Positions 6,431 to 12,632 of a stretch of DNA of 12,712 nt are shown piece by piece. The translations under genes were made by a program, and so were the position numbers. The stretch is taken from NCBI GenBank assembly GCA_038248985.1, contig JBBRWV010000112.1, positions 1-12,712 of the forward strand. Reading direction: 5' to 3'. The stretch is from JBBRWV01 sp038248985. GTDB taxonomy: Bacteria > Planctomycetota > Phycisphaerae > WQYP01. Position 1 is the stretch's first letter, and the number at the start of each line of letters is the position of its first letter. Below the pieces are notes generated by a model. It worked only from the letters and a program-made list of their open reading frames with translations. It was not told the DNA's origin and did not search any database.

Positions 6431-7684
6431 ATGCAAAAACGTCGCGTTGTGCTAACGGGTTTGGGTGTAGTGACCCCGCTGGGCGAGGGGTTGGAGGCTT
6501 TTTGGAGCCGGTTGATCGCGGGGGAGAGCGGGATCAAGATGATCACGCGGATCAAGGGGATTGAGACGTACCCGGTGCGTTTTGGCGGCGAAATCACGGA
6601 CGCGGATTTTACGCCGCTGAACTCGATTGAATTCAAGACGATGAAGCGGCTGGATCGTTTTTCGGTATTTGGTTTGTGTGCCGGGATTCACGCGGTGAAG
6701 GATTCGGGGCTGGATTTCAGCAAGGAAGATCAGCATCGCTGCGGGGTGGTCGTGGGATCGGGGATTGGGGGGATTGCGACGATGGAAGAAGAATATGATG
6801 AACTGCTGTCGCGCGGGGTGAAGAAAGTCAGCCCGTTCACGGTGCCGAAGCTGATGGTGAATGCGGCGGCGGGGAATTTGTCGATACAGTGGGGTCTGCG
6901 GGGTCCGATTTCGGCGACGGCGACGGCGTGCGCGACTGCGGGTAATGCAATCATCGATGCGGCCAAGACGATTCAATATAACGATGCGGACATCATGCTG
7001 GCGGGTGGTTCGGAAGCGGCGTTGACGAAGCTGGGGCTGGCGAGTTTTTGTGCGTTGCGGGCCTTGAGCACGCGCAACGATGAGCCGCAGAAGGCGAGCC
7101 GGCCGTGGGACAAGGGGCGGAATGGATTTGTGATTTCGGAGGGGGCCGGGGTGGTGGTGTTGGAGGAGTATGAACACGCCAAGGCGCGCGGGGCGCGGAT
7201 TTATGCCGAGTTGATTGGGTATGGGGCGACGGGCGACGGATGCCACATCACGGCACCGGATGAAAACGGCGCGGGTGCGGCGGCGGCGATGGCGTTGGCG
7301 ATCAAGACTGCGGGCATTAATGCGGAGCAGATTGGGTATATCAACGCACACGGGACGTCGACGGAACTGGGGGATCTGGCGGAAACGAAAGCCGTGAAGA
7401 CGATTTTTGGGGCGGCGGCGCGGAAGGTGCAGATCAGCTCGACAAAGAGCGCGCTGGGGCATTCACTGGGGGCCTCGGGCGGGATCGAAGCGGTCATCAC
7501 CGCCCTGGCGATGACGCGTGGGGTGCTGCCGCCGACGATCAATCTGGACGAGCCGGATATCGAGAGCGGGTGTGATCTGGATTACGTGCCGCTGGTGGCG
7601 CGGGATGCGGACGTGAAGTATGCGATGTCGAATTCGTTTGGATTTGGCGGGCATAACACGAGCTTGCTGATGGGCAAGGTTTAG
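6431..7684 (+). CDS. fabF: Beta-ketoacyl-ACP synthase II (FabF)
   Basis: FabF extends acyl-ACP chains by decarboxylative condensation with malonyl-ACP. At 417 residues it has the usual family length (410-420). The Cys-His-His active site is complete: Cys167 in TATACATAGNA, His307 in NAHGTSTELGD and His344 in ALGHSLGASGG, with the conserved Lys339 in STKS. SNSFGFGGHNTSL (400-412) near the C-terminus is the family signature. The sequence around His344 is ALGHSLGASGG, while many FabF proteins have MTGHLLGAAG; this is a minor variation. FabB would also carry these motifs, but the position directly after acpP and the length favour FabF. The start MQKRRVVLTGLG matches the family. It is the last gene of the cluster. 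Confidence 0.95.
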   Translation: MQKRRVVLTGLGVVTPLGEGLEAFWSRLIAGESGIKMITRIKGIETYPVRFGGEITDADFTPLNSIEFKTMKRLDRFSVFGLCAGIHAVKDSGLDFSKEDQHRCGVVVGSGIGGIATMEEEYDELLSRGVKKVSPFTVPKLMVNAAAGNLSIQWGLRGPISATATACATAGNAIIDAAKTIQYNDADIMLAGGSEAALTKLGLASFCALRALSTRNDEPQKASRPWDKGRNGFVISEGAGVVVLEEYEHAKARGARIYAELIGYGATGDGCHITAPDENGAGAAAAMALAIKTAGINAEQIGYINAHGTSTELGDLAETKAVKTIFGAAARKVQISSTKSALGHSLGASGGIEAVITALAMTRGVLPPTINLDEPDIESGCDLDYVPLVARDADVKYAMSNSFGFGGHNTSLLMGKV

Positions 7685-7810
7685 GCCGCCCCAACTTCCT
7701 GAAACAACACTGCGGGGTGACGCCACCTTTCCATAGGGCTGGTCAGGGGCATGGTGGTGCATCCTATTGCTGTTTGGGTGGGTGGCAGGTTGTCCGGAAA
7801 AATGGGTTCA

Positions 7811-7896
7811 GCATCCGCAAAATGACGCGGCGACTTCGCGGCAGCGTTACGCAAAAATAGAAAATTTATTGCTGCGTTGTTTGCATTTGCGGATGC
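7811..7896. repeat. Long-range inverted repeat in the fabF downstream spacer
   Basis: GCATCCGCAAA (7811-7821) and TTTGCGGATGC (7886-7896) are perfect 11-bp inverted arms. Pairing continues by TG/CA after a one-base bulge at 7822. They enclose 64 bp that include a further GCAGC/GCTGC pair (7841-7845 and 7871-7875) and an AT-rich centre around 7853-7870. This could be a structured RNA, a non-autonomous repeat or a protein-binding site. There is no direct evidence for any one of these. Confidence 0.55.
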
Positions 7897-7996
7897 GCTG
7901 ACGCGGATGGCCGAATACTGCGCCTGGAGATGGGAGATGCGGACGGTCATTTGGCCGGTGAGGAACGTTTGGGCTTATTTTTGCTTATAGCGATTC

Positions 7997-8037
7997 AGGC
8001 ATCGTGCCTTCTCCAATGCCAAACCGGCAAGGGGAGA
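7997..8037 (+). promoter_or_regulatory. Two tandem hairpins in the leader of the Rieske oxidoreductase
   Basis: The first hairpin is AGGCA-TCG-TGCCT (7997-8009). The second starts at the next base: TCTCC (8010-8014) pairs with GGAGA (8033-8037), and after an internal loop TGCC (8017-8020) pairs with GGCA (8026-8029). They lie 31 bases before the oxidoreductase start. The GGAGA arm resembles a ribosome binding site, but the true one is probably the second GGAGA at 8058-8062. A regulatory leader is possible; no known riboswitch class is recognised. Confidence 0.35.
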
Positions 8038-8068
8038 TTGCACACGGATTTAGATATGGAGAATTAAA

Positions 8069-9595
8069 ATGGCACATTCTTCTTATTGGCAGACCGGCGT
8101 TTCCGTGCCGGAATATCCGGTGCTGGATCGCGACTTGACGGTGGATGTGGCGGTCATCGGCGGGGGCATCACGGGGATCACCGCAGCCTATTTGCTCAAG
8201 AAGGCGGGTGTGAAGGTGGCCCTGTTTGAACGCGGGCGATGCGGCCAGAGGGACACGGGACACACGACCGCCCACCTGACGCATGTGACGGATTTACGAC
8301 TGGGGACGCTGGTGAAAAATTTCGGGAAGGATCATGCGCAGGCATTTTGGGAAGCGGGCGATGCGGCGATCAGTCAGATCGAGAGCCGCGTGGAGGCCGA
8401 AGAGATTGAGTGCGAGTTTCAGCGGGTGCCGGGATTTTTGCTGGGATCATTGAAGAGGAAGGAGCCGACGGATGAAGGATTTTCGCAGGAGGCGGACCTG
8501 GCGCGGGAGATGGGTTTTCATGGGGAGTTTGTCGAATCGGTGCCGGTGTTTGGTGAAGCGGGTGTGCGCTATTCAAACCAGGCGAAGTTTCATCCGCTGA
8601 AATATCTGGCGGGGTTGCTGAAAGCGATTGAAGGGGACGGGAGTTTTGTTTTTGAAAATTCCGAGGTGAAGGACTTCTCCGACAAACCGCTGGGATTCAA
8701 GTGTCGCGGCCACAAGGTGGAGTGCGGACAAGTGGTGATCGCGACGCATGTGCCGCTGATGGGCAACGAGCATTTGCTGGGCGCGACATTGTTCCAGACG
8801 AAGTTGGCGTTGTATTCCAGTTATGCAATTGGTGTGAAACTGCCGCGCGGGACGGCGGGCGCGGCGTGTTTCTGGGACACGTCGGACCCGTACTATTATT
8901 TGCGGGTGGAGAATTATCCGACGCATGATTACGCGATTTTCGGCGGGGAGGATTGCAAGACGGGGCAGGAGGCGAAGGAATTTGATCCTTATGGGTCGCT
9001 GCAGAAAGTGCTGGCGAAATATGTGCCGATAAATGAAGTGGACAAGCGCTGGATGGGACAGGTGGTGGAGACGTTCGATGGGTTACCGCTGATCGGTGCG
9101 ATGACGGAGAACCAATTTGTGGCCACGGGTTTTTCCGGCAATGGAATGACGCTGGGGTCGATCGCGGCGGAGATGGCATGCGATGCGGTGATGAAGCGGA
9201 AGAATCCCTGGCAGGATTTTTTTGATGTGCGGCGGAAAAAAATCCTGGGGGGAGCGTGGGACTACATCAAGGAGAACGTGGATTATCCGTATTACCTCGT
9301 GCGCGATCACCTGCGACAGGCCGAAGCGGAAGGAACGGCATCGATCGGCAATGGGGAGGGGAAGATTGTGAAAATGGATGGACAGAAGGTGGCGGCGTAT
9401 CGAAATCGGAATGGGAATCTGGTGACGCTTTCGCCGGTGTGTACGCACATGGGATGCATTGTGAAGTGGAACGGAAACGACCAGACGTGGGATTGCCCGT
9501 GCCACGGGTCGCGGTTCAAGCCGACGGGGGAGGTGATCGGGGGGCCGGCGGAGACACCGTTGAAGCAGCATGTCGCGAAGGATGAGAAGAAGTGA
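8069..9595 (+). CDS. FAD-dependent oxidoreductase with C-terminal Rieske [2Fe-2S] domain
   Basis: The protein has 508 residues and two domains. Residues 25-375 are a D-amino-acid-oxidase/glycine-oxidase-type FAD fold, with the dinucleotide-binding VAVIGGGITGITAAYLL (27-43), Glu54 in LFERG for the ADP ribose, and the C-terminal FAD motif GLPLIGAM...FVATGFSGNGMTLG (338-363). Residues ~430-500 are a Rieske domain with iron ligands Cys458 and His460 (CTHMGC) and Cys476 and His479 (CPCHGSRF). Cys463 and Cys478, which form the stabilising disulfide in high-potential Rieske proteins, are also present. The architecture resembles Bacillus YhfW-type proteins, whose substrate is not established; electrons probably pass between the flavin and the cluster. 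No signal peptide is visible, so it is probably cytosolic. The start is set by GGAGA six bases upstream. It has no operon partner and converges on the gene at 9611. Confidence 0.93.
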   Translation: MAHSSYWQTGVSVPEYPVLDRDLTVDVAVIGGGITGITAAYLLKKAGVKVALFERGRCGQRDTGHTTAHLTHVTDLRLGTLVKNFGKDHAQAFWEAGDAAISQIESRVEAEEIECEFQRVPGFLLGSLKRKEPTDEGFSQEADLAREMGFHGEFVESVPVFGEAGVRYSNQAKFHPLKYLAGLLKAIEGDGSFVFENSEVKDFSDKPLGFKCRGHKVECGQVVIATHVPLMGNEHLLGATLFQTKLALYSSYAIGVKLPRGTAGAACFWDTSDPYYYLRVENYPTHDYAIFGGEDCKTGQEAKEFDPYGSLQKVLAKYVPINEVDKRWMGQVVETFDGLPLIGAMTENQFVATGFSGNGMTLGSIAAEMACDAVMKRKNPWQDFFDVRRKKILGGAWDYIKENVDYPYYLVRDHLRQAEAEGTASIGNGEGKIVKMDGQKVAAYRNRNGNLVTLSPVCTHMGCIVKWNGNDQTWDCPCHGSRFKPTGEVIGGPAETPLKQHVAKDEKK

Positions 9596-9610
9596 TTTGA
9601 GGAAGAGAAC

Positions 9611-10216
9611 TCAGAGGCCGGGGAAGGGGGATTCGCCGGGGCGGGGTTCGAGGAGGTGCTTGTTGGCGCGGACGACTTCGAGGATGCGTTTGTAGGCCAG
9701 GGAGAGGGAGGCGTCGATGTGCTGTTGGATTTCATCGTCGGTGGGCATGTCGAATGGGGAGTTGATGCGGGTGTCGATGTGGAAGCCGGCGTCGTTGGCA
9801 TAGGCGGCGAACCATTTGTTTTCGCCGACGAGACGCATGGGGGCGGAGGTTTGATCGAGGTGTTCGCCGAGGGCGGCGAGGAAGCGTTGCTGATCGGGCG
9901 TGAGTTGGGAATTGGCGTTGAAGATCTTTTTGGCCATGCGGTAGGCGCGTTCGGGGTCGGGTTTGATCGAGGGATGCGGGAGCTGGCCGGAGATTGATTT
10001 GAGGATGCGTTCAATGTCTTCTTCGAGTTCGTAGGGGTAGAACTCAAAGGCGGCTTCAAGGTCAAATTTCTCGGCATCGGAGGCGGAGGCCCAGGCGGCG
10101 AGGAAGGCGTCGGCATTGGGTTCGATGCCGAGCCAGCGGAGTTTGGAATCGATATGGCTGCCCCAGGGGGTTTGCCATTCTTTGATCCACTGGGTTTCGC
10201 GGAGGAGTTTGAGCAT
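9611..10216 (-). CDS. Unidentified 201-residue protein, third gene of the minus-strand trio
   Basis: I do not recognise the family. The protein is soluble and mixed-charge, with no signal peptide or membrane segment. Visible blocks are an N-terminal MLKLLRETQWIKEW, an acidic helix-like stretch AAFEFYPYELEEDIERILK (~55-73), and FHIDTRINSPFDMPTDDEIQ near 145-165. I prefer the ATG at 10216, which has AAGG 11 bases upstream. The frame also offers a GTG at 10240, which would add eight residues, but no ribosome binding site precedes it. Codon choice is strongly C-ending, like the other minus-strand genes, which supports real coding. It follows rdgB by 56 bp (32 bp if the GTG is used), probably in the same transcript, and ends 15 bp from the convergent Rieske oxidoreductase. 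Confidence 0.8.
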   Translation of the reverse strand: MLKLLRETQWIKEWQTPWGSHIDSKLRWLGIEPNADAFLAAWASASDAEKFDLEAAFEFYPYELEEDIERILKSISGQLPHPSIKPDPERAYRMAKKIFNANSQLTPDQQRFLAALGEHLDQTSAPMRLVGENKWFAAYANDAGFHIDTRINSPFDMPTDDEIQQHIDASLSLAYKRILEVVRANKHLLEPRPGESPFPGL

Positions 10217-10238
10217 ATTGCGGGAGACCTTTTTAACC

Positions 10239-10252
10239 ACGAAGATACGAAG
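10239..10252. repeat. Short direct repeat ACGAAG-AT-ACGAAG
   Basis: Two ACGAAG units, separated by two bases, sit in the rdgB-downstream spacer within TTAACCACGAAGATACGAAG, followed by a T-run. From memory, closely related CCACGAAGACACGAAG motifs are scattered between genes in planctomycete and related genomes. That membership is an inference. It overlaps the alternative GTG start of the downstream gene, which argues against that start. Confidence 0.4.
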
Positions 10253-10272
10253 TTTTTTTTGACGGGTTGAGT

Positions 10273-10932
10273 TTAGCTTGTTTGGGGGTTTATTTCGTGG
10301 GGGAGTTTTGAGTGATTTTCTTTAAGCCAGGCGATGGTGCGGCGGAGGGCTTGGCCGCGGTGGGAGATTTTGCTCTTAGCGGCCATGTCGAGTTCGGCGG
10401 TGGTTTTGTTGAATTGGGGGAAGAAAAAGAGGGGGTCGTAGCCGAAGCCGTTGGTGCCGCGGGGGGCGCGGAGCATGGTGCCGCGGACGTCGTTGACGAA
10501 GACGGCGAGGTCGGCGGTGGGGAGGGAGAGGGACATGGCGCATACGAATTGGGCGTGTCGCTGCTCGTCGGGAACGGGTTCCAGCTCGGCAAGTATTTTG
10601 GCGTTGTTGGCGGCGTCAATGGCGTGGCGATCGCCGCCCCCCCCATTGGCATTGGCGTAGCGGGCGCTGAGGACGCCGGGGCGGCCGTCGAGGGCGTCGA
10701 TGGCGAGGCCGGAGTCATCGGCGAGGGTGAGGGTGTTGGAGTGGGTCGCGAAGTGGCGGGATTTTTTGGTGGCGTTGCCGACGAAGGTGGGACGGTCTTC
10801 GACGCAATCGGGGTAGGGTGGAAAATCGGCCAGCGCGAGAATGGTAAAGGAATCGGCGAGGCCGGCGCGGGCAAATTCGTGGTGGATTTCTTTGATCTTG
10901 CCGGGGTTGGTGGTGGCGATGAGAAGGTTCAT
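10273..10932 (-). CDS. rdgB: Non-canonical purine NTP pyrophosphatase (RdgB/HAM1)
   Basis: The enzyme hydrolyses ITP, dITP and XTP to monophosphates plus pyrophosphate, which keeps deaminated purines out of DNA and RNA. It has 219 residues, slightly above the usual ~200 because of a longer C-terminal tail after residue 200. Family motifs occur in order: ATTNPGKIKEI (6-16), LADDSGLAIDAL (70-81) with the catalytic Asp pair 72-73, GRPGVLSARYA (83-93), GTNGFGYDPLFF (159-170) and SHRGQALR (190-197). The start MNLLIATTN fits the family and has a GGAAA five bases upstream. It is the middle gene of a minus-strand trio, 46 bp after the kinase-like gene. Confidence 0.95.
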   Translation of the reverse strand: MNLLIATTNPGKIKEIHHEFARAGLADSFTILALADFPPYPDCVEDRPTFVGNATKKSRHFATHSNTLTLADDSGLAIDALDGRPGVLSARYANANGGGGDRHAIDAANNAKILAELEPVPDEQRHAQFVCAMSLSLPTADLAVFVNDVRGTMLRAPRGTNGFGYDPLFFFPQFNKTTAELDMAAKSKISHRGQALRRTIAWLKENHSKLPHEINPQTS

Positions 10933-10978
10933 GGAATTTCCGATTTTCGTTTTTCAATGGGGGAACTGGCGGCAGGGT

Positions 10979-12220
10979 TCATTTTTGCTTGAGGCGTTTT
11001 TCGACTTCAAGGATGCCGGCGAGGATGTCCTTGGCGGATTTGAACTGGGCGTCGGCGGTGTCAGTGGGGCGGAGGATGAGTTCCGTGAGTTTGCCGAGCT
11101 CTTCGGCTTCGCGACTTTTGGGGTCGAACTTCACGAGGCCTTTGAAATCGGGATTGCTGTGGGGCGAGTTGATCTGGACGGCGAGATAGAAGAAGTCGAC
11201 GCCTTTATCGATGCGGCCGTAGCAGGAGCGGATTTCTTGGGAGGTGACCATGCCGGTGTCGGACATTTTTCCGAGCATACGTTGGATCTGGCTGGTGCGC
11301 ATCATTTCTTCGAAGAGGGTGTTGAGGAGCGATTCTTCGGGGAAGTGCTCGCCGACGCGGACGGCCGAGCCGAAGTCGACGAAGCCGACGCCGTCGGGAG
11401 TGATGACGAAGTTGTCGAGACGGAGATCGAGGTGGATGACTTTGGCGTCATCGTGCAGGGCGGTGAGGAGCTCGGCGGATTGCTTGGCGAACTCAATTTG
11501 GGAGATCGGCGCGCCGCCGTTGCGGAGCCAGTTGAGGTGGAGCGTGCGGATGTAGCCTTGCTGGTCTTGATCGGCATGGAGGACGCGCGGGACGAGGTGG
11601 CGGAATTGTTTGGGGAGATCGCGTTGGAGAAGTTTGAGGATGGCGGTTTCACGCGTGAGGAATACGGGGAATATTTTTTCCGTGAATTTGCGGGCGCGGC
11701 GGCGCAGGGTTTCAAGATCGGCTTCGGGAAATTTGTCGCGCAGGCGGGCGAGCACGCGTTCCGTGGAGGGGACTTGCTTGATGACTTCGTATTCGGTCCG
11801 TCCGGGGTTTTTGGCGAGCATGACGTTGTAGGTGAAGCGGTCGGAAGAATCGCCGGGGCGGACGAGAGCCACTTTGCGGGCGACCAAGAAATGGACGCGG
11901 GTTTTGAAGAGCAGGAAGCGGAGATTCAGCGGATATTTTTTGAGCGTGGTGGGGGGCGTCTCGATGACCCAGCCGCCGCCCCCGCACCAATCGCGATAGG
12001 CTTTGGCGGCCTGGTGGATGGAAGCAAGGTCGCGGCTGACGACGACTACCTGGCCGCCCCAGCGCAGGAGGGGAAAAATATTTTCAGGATCGTGAGTTTC
12101 GGCGGGCGTGAGAATCAGCAAGTCGACGAGGTCGGGGAGGGATTGGGTGCCGACGGCGTGGGTGGTGCGTTGAAATTCCGGAGTGCGGGTGAAGCGTTTT
12201 TTGATGAGCCATTGGACCAT
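10979..12220 (-). CDS. Protein-kinase-fold protein with unassigned N-terminal domain
   Basis: From the ATG at 12220 the protein has 413 residues. The C-terminal half is a kinase fold of the lipopolysaccharide-kinase/RIO-like type: candidate ATP-binding Lys148 in YEVIKQVPS, Glu191 in RETAILKLL, catalytic loop HLDLRLDN (263-270) and metal-binding DFG (282-284). The N-terminal ~120 residues include VDLLILTP...LLRWGGQVVVVSRD (32-64). This looks like the distal half of a Rossmann-like or methyltransferase fold without its glycine-rich first motif. The substrate is unknown; lipid or sugar phosphorylation is as likely as protein. The start is uncertain. The frame is open to a TTG at 12331, just after an in-frame stop, but those 37 codons lack the C-ending bias of the gene and span a hairpin. 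No clear ribosome binding site precedes 12220. An insertion-sequence-type transposase begins about 410 bp upstream. Confidence 0.8.
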   Translation of the reverse strand: MVQWLIKKRFTRTPEFQRTTHAVGTQSLPDLVDLLILTPAETHDPENIFPLLRWGGQVVVVSRDLASIHQAAKAYRDWCGGGGWVIETPPTTLKKYPLNLRFLLFKTRVHFLVARKVALVRPGDSSDRFTYNVMLAKNPGRTEYEVIKQVPSTERVLARLRDKFPEADLETLRRRARKFTEKIFPVFLTRETAILKLLQRDLPKQFRHLVPRVLHADQDQQGYIRTLHLNWLRNGGAPISQIEFAKQSAELLTALHDDAKVIHLDLRLDNFVITPDGVGFVDFGSAVRVGEHFPEESLLNTLFEEMMRTSQIQRMLGKMSDTGMVTSQEIRSCYGRIDKGVDFFYLAVQINSPHSNPDFKGLVKFDPKSREAEELGKLTELILRPTDTADAQFKSAKDILAGILEVEKRLKQK

Positions 12221-12273
12221 GCTGGCATCGGCGGCCTGATCTTTGGGGCTGCGATGATTGCGCGGTTCGGGCG

Positions 12274-12294
12274 TTGCATCGTGCGCGGATGCAA
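12274..12294. repeat. 7-bp inverted repeat upstream of the kinase-like gene
   Basis: TTGCATC (12274-12280) and GATGCAA (12288-12294) flank a seven-base loop, 54-74 bases before the preferred kinase start. It could be a leader hairpin or an operator. It shares the TTGCA...TGCAA outline with the palindrome at 12436-12448. Confidence 0.45.
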
Positions 12295-12419
12295 TTCGAC
12301 CTCCACTGACGCCTATCTGGACCTGTGCCAATTAAACCCCGGATACGTTGAAAATACTGCGTTGGGCGCGCCCGGCAATCAGGCATTCTCTCTGCTTATC
12401 GGCCAGTTTTCGTGGCTGG

Positions 12420-12448
12420 ATTGCACGATATCTCATTGCACGATGCAA
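12420..12448. repeat. Direct repeat and palindrome upstream of the transposase
   Basis: ATTGCACGAT occurs at 12420-12429 and again at 12435-12444, a spacing of 15 bp. The second copy is part of the perfect palindrome TTGCA-CGA-TGCAA (12436-12448). Such paired sites can bind a transposase or repressor near an element end, but this is not shown. Confidence 0.45.
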
Positions 12449-12620
12449 GTCACGCAGAATGCGGGGGAAGAGAGAGGGAAGACAGGGCAATCGCATGTGT
12501 TCATCCCCGCCAAAACCATTCGCGCTTGCGAAAGTTGCGCCCTGCATTCTCTTGTGTTAGCTTCCCCTCCTTGTCGGGTTGCTCGCGCGAACCCCCGTGG
12601 TCATCATGAACCCCTTATTC

Positions 12621-12626
12621 AAGGAG
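12621..12626 (+). promoter_or_regulatory. Ribosome binding site that sets the transposase start
   Basis: AAGGAG stands six bases before the ATG at 12633. It favours that codon over the in-frame ATG at 12606, which has no purine-rich site at the right distance. Confidence 0.65.
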
Positions 12627-12632
12627 CTTGGC

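Larger units (their letters stand above)
7685..8068. other. Structured 384-bp spacer between fabF and the Rieske oxidoreductase
   Basis: I see no convincing gene here. An 89-codon minus-strand frame (7681-7950) overlaps the fabF stop and lacks recognisable family features. No intrinsic terminator for the fab cluster is obvious. The spacer does contain a long inverted repeat (7811-7896), short direct repeats of GCGGATG (7890-7909), and two small tandem hairpins (7997-8037) near the start of the next gene. TATAGC at 7986-7991 resembles a -10 box but lacks a good -35 partner. GGAGA at 8058-8062 is the ribosome binding site of the downstream gene. Confidence 0.5.
12221..12632. other. 412-bp divergent spacer between kinase-like gene and transposase, with short repeats
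   Basis: No gene is supported here. The strong G-over-C skew of the plus strand disappears: 12541-12600 has 15 G and 22 C by hand count, whereas 601-660 has 29 G and 10 C. The spacer contains the inverted repeat TTGCATC/GATGCAA (12274-12280 and 12288-12294), the palindrome TTGCA-CGA-TGCAA (12436-12448) and a 10-bp direct repeat ATTGCACGAT (12420-12429 and 12435-12444). The terminal inverted repeat of an insertion sequence probably lies within it, but I cannot place the boundary without the other end of the element. Confidence 0.5.

Noticed and set aside
7685..7740. Terminator at the end of the fab cluster
   Set aside because: Only CCCC/GGGG pairing with a long loop is possible and no T-run follows, so it was not called.
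7681..7950. 89-codon minus-strand frame after fabF
   Set aside because: It overlaps the fabF stop, runs through the inverted repeat, lacks a ribosome binding site and shows no family features.
12221..12331. Extension of the kinase-like protein to the TTG at 12331
   Set aside because: Much of the stretch lacks the C-ending codon bias of the gene, it contains a hairpin, and the TTG directly follows an in-frame stop. It is kept only as an alternative.
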